This document shows, piece by piece, positions 17,575 through 26,623 of a DNA stretch of 64,000 nucleotides. Positions within the stretch are counted from its first letter, which is position 1. Every line of letters begins with the position of its first letter. The notes below the pieces were generated by a model, which saw nothing but the letters and a program-made list of their open reading frames with translations, had not been told where the DNA came from and did not search any database. The position numbers and the translations under genes are program-made. Location: assembly GCA_963839095.1 (NCBI GenBank), contig CAWIUF010000064.1, positions 1 to 64,000 of the forward strand, given 5' to 3'. The stretch comes from Palsa-504 sp963839095. GTDB taxonomy: Bacteria > Actinomycetota > Actinomycetes > Streptosporangiales > Streptosporangiaceae.

Positions 17575-17602
17575 CCCCGGTTCCAGCTGACCGGAACCGG
17601 GG
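17575..17602 (-). terminator. hairpin terminator after rbpA
   Basis: A perfect 10-bp stem CCCCGGTTCC/GGAACCGGGG with an 8-nt loop, followed by TTTCGCG on the minus strand, lies 30 bp past the rbpA stop. Together with the 17510-17540 hairpin it separates the two convergent transcripts. Confidence 0.75.
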
Positions 17603-17632
17603 TCGGCGTTGACGGGTGACCGCCGAGCGCGG

Positions 17633-17965
17633 TCAGGCGCCGCGCAGGCGGGCGAGGGCCTCGGCCAGGATGGCCTCGCCGTCGGAGTCGCTGCGGCGCT
17701 CCTTCACGTAGGCGAGGTGCGTCTTGTAGGGCTCGACGCGCGGCGGGTTCGGCGGGGCGTGCTCGTTCTGGCCCGCGGGGTTGCCGCAGCGGGGGCACTC
17801 CCAGGTGTCAGGGATCGCCGCGTCGGTCGCGAAACTCGGACGCGTCTCGTGCTTGTTCGCGCACCAGAAGGAGACCCAGACGCGCGGCGCGGCCTCGCCG
17901 CGCTCGGCCTCTCCCATCGGACCCGCGCCGACCCTGCTGCCGCGGATGGCGTTGCCACTACTCAC
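17633..17965 (-). CDS. rbpA: RNA polymerase-binding protein RbpA
   Basis: 110 residues. The N-terminal part reads GNAIRGSRVGAGPMGE; the core holds VSFWCANKHETRPSF and WECPRCGNPAG with the zinc-ribbon cysteines; the C-terminal sigma-interaction domain holds KTHLAYVKERRSDSDGEAILAEAL. RbpA is an actinobacterial factor that binds the principal sigma subunit and stabilises open promoter complexes. Start GTG 17965 has AAGGGG upstream. It follows secG with an 80-bp gap, so it may have its own promoter. Length and motifs are normal. Confidence 0.96.
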   Translation of the reverse strand: MSSGNAIRGSRVGAGPMGEAERGEAAPRVWVSFWCANKHETRPSFATDAAIPDTWECPRCGNPAGQNEHAPPNPPRVEPYKTHLAYVKERRSDSDGEAILAEALARLRGA

Positions 17966-18002
17966 AGATCACCCCTTGAAGGCCATAGAGCTATAAAGCC
18001 GG

Positions 18003-18033
18003 AACTTCGATGCGGGATAACTTCGGTGCGGGA
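18003..18033. repeat. tandem 15-bp repeat upstream of rbpA
   Basis: AACTTCGATGCGGGA (18003-18017) and AACTTCGGTGCGGGA (18019-18033) differ at one base with a 16-bp period, in the rbpA upstream region between secG and rbpA. The spacing suggests a binding site used twice; no regulator is recognisable. Confidence 0.45.
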
Positions 18034-18045
18034 CGTACGTACAGG

Positions 18046-18276
18046 TTAGTGATTAATCAGCAAGCCGAGGGCGATAATGCACACGAACCACAGGACACCG
18101 AAGAAAATCGTGATGCGGTCCAGGTTCCGCTCGACGACGGAGGACGAGCCGAGGGTGGAGCTCACCCCGCCGCCGAACAGGTCGGACAGGCCGCCGCCCT
18201 TGCCCTTGTGCAGCAGCACGAGCAGGACCATCACGAGACTCGTGATGATCAGGATAACGGAGAGCCCCACGACCAT
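18046..18276 (-). CDS. secG: preprotein translocase subunit SecG
   Basis: 76 residues with two transmembrane helices (LSVILIITSLVMVLLVLLH and ITIFFGVLWFVCIIALGLLI) around the conserved cytosolic loop KGKGGGLSDLFGGG. SecG is the small third subunit of the SecYEG protein-export channel. RBS AGGAG precedes ATG 18276. Position after tpiA is the usual actinobacterial order (gap-pgk-tpiA-secG). Confidence 0.96.
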   Translation of the reverse strand: MVVGLSVILIITSLVMVLLVLLHKGKGGGLSDLFGGGVSSTLGSSSVVERNLDRITIFFGVLWFVCIIALGLLINH

Positions 18277-18369
18277 AGCTGTTATCCATCTCCTGCTGGT
18301 GACAAGGCCCTGGCGACAGGAACCCTACCCACAAGGGTACGGCCTGGCCAGGACGCTGCTAGTACAAGC

Positions 18370-19184
18370 CTACGCCGCCAGTTCACGATACCGGCAGATC
18401 TGAGCGAACTGTCCGGCGTCGAGGCTGGCTCCGCCGACGAGGGCGCCGTCGACGTCCGGCTGCGCCATGATCGGCGCGACGTTGCCGGGCTTGACGGACC
18501 CGCCATACAGGATACGCACACTGGCGGCCGTTTCGGCGTCATGAAACTCCGAAATCCGCGACCTGATCGCCGCGGCCGTCTCCTGCGCGTCGTCCGGGGT
18601 GGCCACCTCGCCGGTGCCGATGGCCCAGACCGGCTCGTAGGCGATCACCATCGCCGCCACCGCCTCGGCCGGGAATGCCCTTGAGCGACCTCGTCGAGCT
18701 GGCCCCACGCAGTGCTCGAGGTGCTGCCTGCGCCTGGCGGACCTCGAGCGGCTCCCCCACGCACAGGATCGGCGTGAGCCCGGACCGCAGCGCGGCCTGC
18801 ACCTTGGCGTTGACGAGCGTCGTCGGTCTCCTCGTGGTACTGCCGCCGCTCGGAGTGCCCGGCCAGCACGTACTGGCAGCCCAGCTTGGCCAGCATCGGC
18901 CCGGACACGTCGCCGGTGTAGGCGCCCGAGTCGTACTGGGACAGGTCCTGCGCGCCGTAGGTGATGCGCAGCTTGTCCCCGTCGATCAGGGTCTGCACGC
19001 TGCGCAGCGCGGTGAACGGCGGCAGCACGGCCACCTCGACGGCCTCGAAGTCCTTCGCGGTCAGGGTGAACGCGAGCTTCTGGACCAGCGCGATCGCCTC
19101 GAGGTGGTTCTCGTGCATCTTCCAGTTCCCGGCCATCAGCGGCAGCCGGTCCCCGGAGCCTCCGGAACTGCGGGCACGGGCCAT
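18370..19184 (-). CDS. tpiA: triosephosphate isomerase
   Basis: A glycolytic TIM barrel of ~265 residues: LMAGNWKMHENHLEAI, YVLAGHSERRQYH (catalytic His), LCVGEPLEVRQ, YEPVWAIGTGEVATP (catalytic Glu) and ILYGGSVKPGN. It interconverts dihydroxyacetone phosphate and glyceraldehyde 3-phosphate. At least five extra bases near 18825, 18735, 18715, 18690 and 18680 break the frame. Removing them restores the family sequence, e.g. GQLDEVAQGIPAEAVAAM. ATG 19184 overlaps the pgk stop (TGATG). An essential-type gene with several breaks argues for sequence error, not decay. Confidence 0.93.
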
Positions 19185-20404
19185 CACGAATCCGCCTCCA
19201 GCGCGGTCAGGCCGGGCAGCGTCTTGCCCTCGAGGTACTCGAGGCTGGCGCCGCCGCCGGTGGAGATGTGGCTGAAGGACTTCTCCGGGATGCCCAGCGC
19301 GCGGACGGCCGCGGCCGAGTCCCCGCCGCCCACCACGGTCAGCCCGTCGACCGCGGCGACCGCCTCGGCCAGCGCGCGGGTGCCGGCCGAGAACGCCGGG
19401 AACTCGAACACGCCCGATCGGCCCGTTCCAGAACACCGTCCTGGCGTCGGCCAGCTTCTCCGCGAACAGCTCCCGGGTCTTCGGGCCCGCGTCCACGCCT
19501 TCCCGGTCGGCCGGCATCGTCGGTGGCCGGGACCACGGAATGCTCCGCGTCAGGCGCGAAGTGAGTGGCCGACGACCAGGTCGACGGGCAGGACGAGTTC
19601 CACCCCGCGCCGTTCGGCCTCGGCCATGACGTCCTTGACCGCGGGAATCTGGTCGGCCTCGAGCACCGAGTGGCCGACCTCGTACCCCTGGGCGGCCAGG
19701 AACGTGTAGGCCATGCCGCCGCCGATCAGGATGCGGTCCGCCAGGTTCAGCAGGTTGCCGATGACGGCGAGCTTGTCCGACGGCTTCTTGCCGCCGAGGA
19801 CCACCACGAACGGCCGTGCCGGGTCGGTGGTGAGCTGCCGCAGCACCGCGACCTCGTCCCGGACCAGGTCGCCGGCGGCGTGCGGGAGCAGCAGCGGCAG
19901 GTCGTAGACCGAGGCGTGCTTACGGTGCACCGCGCCGAACCCGTCGCCCACGTAGGCCTCGCCGAAGCGGGCCAGGCGCTGGGCGAACGCGCCGCGCTCG
20001 GCGTCGTCCTTGCTGGTCTCGGCGGGCTCGAAGCGCACGTTCTCCAGCACCGCGACGTCCTCGTCGCCCAGGCTGAACACGGCCTCCTCGGCCGCGGGCC
20101 CGGCCACGTCGGCCGCGAACGAGACGGGCCGCCCGAGCAGTTCGCCCAGCCGGGCGGCCACCGGCCGCAGCGACGGGCCGCCCGCCGCCCGCTCGTCGAA
20201 CGTGGCGCCCTTGGGCCGGCCGAGGTGCGCGAGGACGATCACCCGCGCGCCCCGGTCGGACAGCTTGCTGATCACCGGCAGGCTGGCCCGGATCCGGCCG
20301 TCGTCGGTGATCTCCCCGGTCCCGGTCAGGTCGAGCGGGAACGTTCAGGTCCGAACGCAGCAGGACGCGGCGCCCGGCCACCTCCAGGTCGTCGAGAGAC
20401 CGCA

Positions 20405-20405
<1 letters not shown>
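19184..20405 (-). CDS. pgk: phosphoglycerate kinase
   Basis: About 400 residues: RRVLLRSDLNVP, VIVLAHLGRPKG, VAVLENVRFEPAE, VGDGFGAVHRKHAS, VVLGGKKPSDKLAVIGNLL and GGGDSAAAVRAL. It makes ATP from 1,3-bisphosphoglycerate. Extra bases near 20345, 19560, 19518 and 19425 split it into four frames. The start ATG 20405 overlaps the gap stop (TAATG), and the end overlaps tpiA (TGATG), so gap, pgk and tpiA form a translationally coupled glycolytic operon. Confidence 0.94.
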
Positions 20406-21419
<1,014 letters not shown>

Positions 21420-21488
21420 AGTACTGAATCTCCTCGTCGATCCCCTGATCGCCAGCGGGTCCGAGACTATCGGACGTCGCCCCCGCAG

Positions 21489-21508
21489 GTGACGCCAAGC
21501 GACGTCAC
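21489..21508. promoter_or_regulatory. GTGACG-N8-CGTCAC inverted repeat upstream of gap
   Basis: A perfect 6-bp inverted repeat with an 8-bp spacer lies 70-89 bp before the gap start. It is operator-like in size and position. No regulator of this operon is encoded nearby. Confidence 0.4.
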
Positions 21509-21568
21509 GCCCGCGCGTCCGGAGCCCTTCGGCGCCCGGCGCCGGGGCAAGCGGTGCGGAACTCCTAA

Positions 21569-21578
21569 GGTCTAGACC
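21569..21578. promoter_or_regulatory. GGTCTAGACC palindrome resembling a DasR/HutC-type site
   Basis: AAGGTCTAGACCAT contains a perfect 10-bp palindrome that matches the core of the Streptomyces DasR site (TGGTCTAGACCA) with one flank changed. It lies 150 bp upstream of gap and 211 bp upstream of the DGPF gene. DasR, a GntR/HutC regulator, links N-acetylglucosamine supply to central metabolism, so control of gap is plausible. Confidence 0.45.
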
Positions 21579-21788
21579 ATATCAAAGGGAACCACCATGA
21601 AGCCGAACGGGTCCGGCGCGTGCGGCACCGTCCGCTCACCGCCCTGGCCGCGGGCCGCCCGGCCGCCATCGCCCGGTTGCCGCCGGAAACTTTTCCGCGT
21701 GTCCTGTCGATCCGCGCCGGGCCGGTTCGTGTAGGTCATGAGACGACGGACCGGCGTAGCGTCGGGACGACGAAAGGAGATGACCGCG

Positions 21789-22142
21789 ATGAAGCAGTAC
21801 CTGCTCAGCATCTACCAGCCGGACGGGGATCCGCCCGCGCCGGAGGTACTGGAGCCGATCATGCGGGATATCAGCGCGGTGGACCAGGCGATGCGGGACG
21901 CGGGCGCGTGGGTGTTCACCGGCGGCCTGCACGCGCCGGACACGGCGACCGTGCTGCGGGCGTCCGACGGGGACGTGCTGGTCACCGACGGGCCGTTCGC
22001 CGAGGGCAAGGAGCACGTCGGCGGGTTCTGGATCATCCGGGCCGCCGACCTGGACGAGGCGCTGGCCTGGGCCCGCCGGGCCACGGTGGCGTGCACGCTG
22101 CCGGTCGAGGTCCGGCCGATGGTGGACATGGCGGAGGGCTGA
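21789..22142 (+). CDS. YCII-related DGPF-domain protein
   Basis: 117 residues with MKQYLLSIYQPDG at the start and the family's signature TDGPFAEGKEHVGGFWII, then WARRATVACTLPVEVRPM. DGPF/YCII proteins are encoded beside ECF42 sigma factors in many actinomycetes, as here, where the sigma gene follows at once. The ATG at 21789 has AAAGGAG upstream. Some relatives are thought to be small catalytic or sensing proteins; the role is not established. Confidence 0.9.
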   Translation: MKQYLLSIYQPDGDPPAPEVLEPIMRDISAVDQAMRDAGAWVFTGGLHAPDTATVLRASDGDVLVTDGPFAEGKEHVGGFWIIRAADLDEALAWARRATVACTLPVEVRPMVDMAEG

Positions 22143-22145
22143 GCC

Positions 22146-23552
22146 CTGCCGGTTCCGGGGCCCGGTTCCGGGCCCGCGCCCGCGCTCGCCGACGTCGAGC
22201 GCGCCTTCCGCGCGGAGTACGGCCGCGCGGTGGCCGTCCTGACCCGGGTCTTCGGCGACATCGACATCGCCGAGGACGCGGTCCAGGACGCGTTCACCGA
22301 GGCGGCCAGGCGATGGCCGCGGTCCGGGCAGCCGCCGAGCCCGGCCGGCTGGATCATCACCACCGCGCGCAACCGGGCCATCGACCGGCTCCGCCGCGAG
22401 GCCGCCCGGGCGGGCAAGCATGCCCAGGCCGCGCTGCTGCACGCGGACGAGCAGCCTGGAGAGGAGGCCGGCCCGGTGGACGACGACCGGCTGCGGCTCA
22501 TGTTCACCTGCTGCCACCCGGCGCTGGGCCGCGCGGCGCAGGTCGCGCTCACGCTCCGGCTGCTCGGCGGGCTCACCACGGCGGAGATCGCGCACGCGTT
22601 CCTGGTGCCGGAGCCCACCATGGCCCAGCGCCTGGTCCGGGCCAAGGCCAAGATCAGGGACGCGGGCATCCCGTACCGCGTCCCGGCCGAGGCCGACCTG
22701 CCCGGGCGGCTGACCGGGGTGCTCGCCGTGGTCTACCTGATCTTCAACGAGGGCTACACGGCGAGCTCGGGCGATCAGCTGGCCCGCGCCGACCTGTGCG
22801 CCGAGGCGATCAGGCTCGGCCGGCTGCTCGCCCGGCTCATGCCGGACGAGCCCGAGGTCACCGGCCTGCTCGCGCTGATGCTGCTGACCGAGTCACGGCG
22901 CCCCGCGCGGACCGGGCCGGACGGCGCCCTGGTGCTCCTGGCCGACCAGGACCGGGCCCGCTGGGACCGCTCGCTCATCGCCGAGGGCCAGTCCCTCGTC
23001 CGGCAGTGCCTGCGGCGCGGCCGTCCCGGCCCCTACCAGATCCAGGCGGCGATCAGCGCCGTGCACAGCGACGCCCCGGTCGCGGCCGCCACCGGCTGGG
23101 ACCAGATCCTGGCGCTGTACGACCAGCTGCTGGCCGTGGCCCCGAGCCCGGTGGCGGCGCTCAACCGGGCGGTCGCGGTGGCCGAGGTCGAAGGCCCGGC
23201 CGCCGCGCTCGCCGTCGTGGACGGTCTCGCGGCGGCCAGCCTCGACCGGTACTACCTGTTCCACGCGATCCGCGCCGACCTGCTGCGGCGCCTGGGCCGC
23301 CGGGCCGAGGCGGACGCCGCCTACCAGGCTGCGCTCGCCCTGTCCGGGAACGAGGCCGAGCGGGCACACCTAGCGCTGGCGAAGGAGCACCTGGCCCAGC
23401 CGGACGGCGTAGCCGAGGGTGACCGCCAGGCAGGCGGCGATCACCGGCCGGAGGTCATAGCTTCCGGTCTGGACGCGCAGTGCGATGACGAGGAGCGCGA
23501 GGCCGATGGCACCGAAGACGCTCACCGCCACCGCCGGGAAGAGCCGGGCTAG
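22146..23552 (+). CDS. ECF RNA polymerase sigma factor, ECF42-like
   Basis: Region 2 (VFGDIDIAEDAVQDAFTEAARRWP, WIITTARNRAIDRLRRE) and region 4 (LRLLGGLTTAEIAHAFLVPEPTMAQRLVRAKAKI) are followed by a long C-terminal domain with VYLIFNEGY and tetratricopeptide-like helices, as in ECF42. Family members work with the adjacent DGPF protein. No ATG/GTG/TTG lies in frame before region 2: CTG 22146 is the only candidate, and GTG 22230 would delete part of the domain, so a start may be masked by an extra base. The C-terminal ~50 residues overlap the convergent membrane gene and look non-native, suggesting a lost stop near 23400. Confidence 0.85.
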   Translation: MPVPGPGSGPAPALADVERAFRAEYGRAVAVLTRVFGDIDIAEDAVQDAFTEAARRWPRSGQPPSPAGWIITTARNRAIDRLRREAARAGKHAQAALLHADEQPGEEAGPVDDDRLRLMFTCCHPALGRAAQVALTLRLLGGLTTAEIAHAFLVPEPTMAQRLVRAKAKIRDAGIPYRVPAEADLPGRLTGVLAVVYLIFNEGYTASSGDQLARADLCAEAIRLGRLLARLMPDEPEVTGLLALMLLTESRRPARTGPDGALVLLADQDRARWDRSLIAEGQSLVRQCLRRGRPGPYQIQAAISAVHSDAPVAAATGWDQILALYDQLLAVAPSPVAALNRAVAVAEVEGPAAALAVVDGLAAASLDRYYLFHAIRADLLRRLGRRAEADAAYQAALALSGNEAERAHLALAKEHLAQPDGVAEGDRQAGGDHRPEVIASGLDAQCDDEEREADGTEDAHRHRREEPG

Positions 23553-24176
23553 CGGCTCGCGCGGCGAGCGCCACCGGATGAGGCCGTAGCCCGCGAGCAG
23601 GACCGCGCCGGCGATGGTGAGCAGGACCGCCACGTGCCAGCCCGGGAAGGGCTGGTCGAGCCAGGTGACGGTCCCGCCCGAGATGAAGGCCGGGTGCTGG
23701 TCAGACCAGCCCGTCGTCTGCGTCCAGACGCCGCTGACCGGGTTGAACGTGAGATGGTCGTACGTTATCCGGTATGGTCCCGGTCCCGCCTTGAACATAT
23801 ACCCGGGATCGGTCACCCGCCCGGCGAAGCCGGTGACCACGACGATCGCCATGGCGCTGACGCCCGCGGCCAGCAGGAGCAGCGAGGACAGCTTCCAGGC
23901 GGTCATGACCGCGTTGGCCAGGACGGTCCCGTCCCCGGCGGCGCGGGCCAGATGGGCGCGGGTCACGGCCCGGACCGGGCCGAAGCTGGAGATCGCCGCC
24001 TCCTGCGCCTCGCGCTCGGTCATCCCGATGGCGATGCCCGCCGCTACCGTCTCCCGGAGGTGATCCTCGGCCTCAGCCAGGATCACCTCCGCCTCCCCGG
24101 GCAGCGCGCGCAGTCCCCGCCGGAGTTCGTCCAGGTACTCCCCGATCAGGTCACGCGGTGCCTCGTGCCGGTTCAT
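23370..24176 (-). CDS. HAAS-type membrane protein paired with PadR
   Basis: 268 residues. The N-terminal ~80 form a helical signalling domain (IGEYLDELRRGLRALPGEAEVILAEAEDHLRE) like the HAAS domain found next to PadR regulators. Four transmembrane helices follow (about residues 95-118, 180-200, 215-235 and 240-260) with an extracellular loop carrying YRITYDHLTFNPVSG. The ATG overlaps the PadR stop (ATGA), so both are made together. Such pairs are thought to sense envelope or membrane state. The exact signal is unknown. Confidence 0.75.
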   Translation of the reverse strand: MNRHEAPRDLIGEYLDELRRGLRALPGEAEVILAEAEDHLRETVAAGIAIGMTEREAQEAAISSFGPVRAVTRAHLARAAGDGTVLANAVMTAWKLSSLLLLAAGVSAMAIVVVTGFAGRVTDPGYMFKAGPGPYRITYDHLTFNPVSGVWTQTTGWSDQHPAFISGGTVTWLDQPFPGWHVAVLLTIAGAVLLAGYGLIRWRSPREPLARLFPAVAVSVFGAIGLALLVIALRVQTGSYDLRPVIAACLAVTLGYAVRLGQVLLRQR

Positions 24177-24538
24177 GCCGACCACCCCAGAGCCGCCTGG
24201 ACGCCCTGAACCCCGGAGGCCGGCGTGCCGAGCACGGCCTGTATCCCCCGGGCGAACTGGCGCCACTCGGTCCGCTGGGCCGCCAGGGCGGCCGCCCCGT
24301 CGTCGGTCAGGCCGTAGACGCGGCGGCGGCGCCCGTCGACCTCCGCCCACGAGCTGGCCAGCAGGCCCGCCCCCTCCAGCCGGTGCAGGGCCGGGTAGAT
24401 GGTCCCCTCAGGCAGGTCGAACGTGCCCTCGCTGCGTTCGCGTAGTGCCGAGATGATCGCGTACCCGTGCGCCGGGCCGGCCGACAGGACCGACAGGAGC
24501 AGCAGATCCAGATGGCCCTTGAGCCGCTCACGGTTCAT
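24173..24538 (-). CDS. PadR-family transcriptional regulator
   Basis: 121 residues with the PadR winged helix: LKGHLDLLLLSVLSAGPAHGYAII, then FDLPEGTIYPALHRLEGAGLLASSW and RRRVYGLTDDGAAAL. A short C-terminal helix allows dimerisation. It is the first gene of a two-gene operon with the HAAS membrane protein. A palindrome inside its own promoter (24554-24570) suggests autorepression. Confidence 0.93.
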   Translation of the reverse strand: MNRERLKGHLDLLLLSVLSAGPAHGYAIISALRERSEGTFDLPEGTIYPALHRLEGAGLLASSWAEVDGRRRRVYGLTDDGAAALAAQRTEWRQFARGIQAVLGTPASGVQGVQAALGWSA

Positions 24539-24546
24539 ACGAAGAA

Positions 24547-24575
24547 AACTTATGCCTAGCGTTACTAGGCGTCAA
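24547..24575 (-). promoter_or_regulatory. padR promoter with palindromic operator in the spacer
   Basis: On the minus strand TTGACG (24575-24570) and TAAGTT (24552-24547) are 17 bp apart. The spacer contains the perfect inverted repeat GCCTAG-N5-CTAGGC (24554-24570). A regulator bound there would block RNA polymerase, and PadR is the obvious candidate. The -10 box is 9 bp from the ATG, so the mRNA is nearly leaderless. Confidence 0.65.
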
Positions 24576-24661
24576 TGGGCGGGTGGCCTGATTTCGCCGC
24601 CGTCATCCGCGGGTGGCAGGCAGGACACGTACGCCGCCTGGTCCAGCGTCGCGTAAACGCG

Positions 24662-25645
24662 TCAGGGCAGCATGTCGACGGTCAGGCTGGCCTCGGTGCT
24701 GGGGAGGCCCTGCTCCATGGCCCGCCGGTCGGCCATGGCCAGCAGGCGGCGGATGCGGCCGGCGATGGCGTCCTTGGTCAGCGGCGGGTCGGCCAGCTGG
24801 CCGAGTTCCTCCAGGCTGGCCTGCCGGTGCGCCATCCGCAGCTGGCCCGCCATGGTCAGGTGCTGCGGCGCGTCCGGGCCGAGGATCTCCAGGGCCCGTT
24901 CCACCCGCGCGCCCGCCGCCACCGCGGCGCGTGCGCTGCGGCGCAGGTTGGCGTCGTCGAAGTTGGCCAGCCGGTTGGCGGTGGCCCGGACCTCGCGCCG
25001 CATCCGGCGCTCCTCCCAGGCCAGCACGGCCTGGTGCGCGCCCAGCCGGGTCAGCATGGCGGCGATCGCCTCGCCGTCCCTGATCACCACCCGGTCCACG
25101 CCCCGCACGTCGCGGGCCTTGGCGTGGATCTTCAGCCGCCGCGCGGCGCCGACCAGGGCGAGCGCCGCCTCGGACCCGGGGCAGGTGATCTCGAGCGCCA
25201 TCGAGCGGCCCGGCTCGGTCAGCGAGCCGTGAGCCAGGAACGCGCCCCGCCAGGCGGCCTCGCAGTCGCACGCCGAACCGGACACCACCTGCCGGGGCAG
25301 GCCCCGGACCGGACGGCCGTGGGCGTCGATGAGCCCGGCCTGCCGGGCCAGGCTCTCGCCCGCGTTGCCCTTGCTCACCCGGACCAGGTAGCGGTTGCCC
25401 TTGCGCAGGCCGCCGGGCGAGAGCACCAGGAACTCGGCCGGGTGACCGAAGACCTCGGTGATGCTGGCGCGCAGCCGCCGGGCCGCCGCGCCGGTGTCGA
25501 GCTCGGCCTCGATGATCACTCGCCCCTCGGACAGGTGCAGGCCGCCGGCGAACCTGAGCAACGTGGAAACCTCGGCCTTGCGGCAGCAGGGCTTGATCAC
25601 CTGAACCCGGCTGAGCTCGTCCTTCACCACCCCGGTCATCGCCAT
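24662..25645 (-). CDS. whiA: sporulation/cell division regulator WhiA
   Basis: 327 residues. The N-terminal two-thirds is the LAGLIDADG homing-endonuclease-like domain without catalytic use (VKDELSRV, LRFAGGLHL, WRGAFLAHGSLTEP). The C-terminal helix-turn-helix contains LADPPLTKDAIAGRIRRLLAMAD. WhiA activates divisome and sporulation genes in filamentous actinomycetes and occurs across Gram-positives. It overlaps yvcK by 10 bp, in the conserved uvrC-rapZ-yvcK-whiA order. The usual downstream gap gene is 3.2 kb away, separated by inserted genes. Confidence 0.96.
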   Translation of the reverse strand: MAMTGVVKDELSRVQVIKPCCRKAEVSTLLRFAGGLHLSEGRVIIEAELDTGAAARRLRASITEVFGHPAEFLVLSPGGLRKGNRYLVRVSKGNAGESLARQAGLIDAHGRPVRGLPRQVVSGSACDCEAAWRGAFLAHGSLTEPGRSMALEITCPGSEAALALVGAARRLKIHAKARDVRGVDRVVIRDGEAIAAMLTRLGAHQAVLAWEERRMRREVRATANRLANFDDANLRRSARAAVAAGARVERALEILGPDAPQHLTMAGQLRMAHRQASLEELGQLADPPLTKDAIAGRIRRLLAMADRRAMEQGLPSTEASLTVDMLP

Positions 25646-26616
25646 GCGGCGTCACTCCCCCCTTGGGCCCCTCGCCGGAAAATCTGCGCGTACATCCCCG
25701 CCAGCAGCCTCGGGTCGTGCCTGGGCGTGCCGTCGGCGGCGGCCACATCCGCCATCATCAGCCGGGCCCCGAGTACCGCGGCCGCCTTCTCCAAGTCGGC
25801 CAGGTTACCGGTTCCGGCGGCCTTGGTGTCGGCAAGGACTACATCCACAGTAAGCGCAGGCGCGTGCCCGGCGAGGACCTCCAGGTGCTTATGTGGCGAA
25901 AATCCCTCTGTCTCCCCCGGCTGCGGAGCCAGGTTGAGGACGAGCACGCGCCGGGCCGTGGTGGCGTGCAGCGCGGCCGAAAGCTCGGGTACCAGCAGGT
26001 GCGGCAGGACGCTGGTGAACCACGAGCCGGGGCCGAAGATGATCCAGTCGGCGTCGAGCACCGCCCGCACCGCCTCGGGTACCGCGGGCGGGTCGGGCGG
26101 CAGCAGCGTGATCGACCGGACCTGGCCCGGCGTGCTGGCGACCGCCGCCTGGCCGCGGACCGTGCTGACCTCGTCCGGCCGGGCCGGGTCGAGGCCGACC
26201 ACCTCGGCCACGATGTCCAGCGGCACCGCGGCCATCGGCAGCACCCGGCCGCCGGTGCCGAGCAGCCTGCCCACCCAGTCCAGGCCCGCGACCGTGTCGC
26301 CGAGCAGGTCCCACAGCGCCACGATGAGCAGGTTGCCGACCGCGTGGCCGGCCAGTTCCCGGTCGCCGGCGAACCGGTGCTGCACCACCTTGCTCCAGGT
26401 GGTCCCCCACTCGTCGTCGCCGCACAGCGCGGCCAGCGCCATCCGCAGGTCGCCGGGCGGCAGCACGCCGAAATCGCGGCGCAGCCGGCCGCTCGACCCG
26501 CCGTTGTCCGCGACCGTGACGATCGCGGTGAGGCTCTCCGTCACCTGGCGCAGCGCCGCCAGGGACGCCGCCAGACCGTGCCCGCCACCGAGCGCTACCG
26601 CTCTTGGGCCAGCCAC
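25636..26616 (-). CDS. yvcK: YvcK-family UDP-GlcNAc-binding protein
   Basis: 326 residues with VALGGGHGLAASLAALRQV at the N terminus, VTVADNGGSSGRLRRDFG, LPPGDLRMALAAL and FGPGSWFTSVLPHLL. These are the nucleotide-sugar pocket motifs of YvcK (CofD-like fold). The protein links carbon status to cell wall synthesis and gluconeogenic growth. It starts at GTG 26616, 7 bp after the rapZ stop. Confidence 0.95.
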   Translation of the reverse strand: MAGPRAVALGGGHGLAASLAALRQVTESLTAIVTVADNGGSSGRLRRDFGVLPPGDLRMALAALCGDDEWGTTWSKVVQHRFAGDRELAGHAVGNLLIVALWDLLGDTVAGLDWVGRLLGTGGRVLPMAAVPLDIVAEVVGLDPARPDEVSTVRGQAAVASTPGQVRSITLLPPDPPAVPEAVRAVLDADWIIFGPGSWFTSVLPHLLVPELSAALHATTARRVLVLNLAPQPGETEGFSPHKHLEVLAGHAPALTVDVVLADTKAAGTGNLADLEKAAAVLGARLMMADVAAADGTPRHDPRLLAGMYAQIFRRGAQGGSDAAWR

Positions 26617-26623
26617 CAGATGC

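Larger units (their letters stand above)
21420..21788. other. intergenic control region upstream of gap and the DGPF gene
   Basis: 369 bp between divergent genes with no convincing gene. It contains the inverted repeat at 21489-21508 and the GGTCTAGACC palindrome at 21569-21578, annotated separately. It also has an RBS-like AAAGGAG at 21773-21779 for the DGPF gene. A 45-codon ORF starts at 21597 but looks arginine/proline-rich and random. Confidence 0.6.

Noticed and set aside
21597..21734. 45-codon ORF between gap and the DGPF gene
   Set aside because: Composition is Arg/Pro-rich and it has no recognisable motif; the RBS-like GGGAA alone is not enough.
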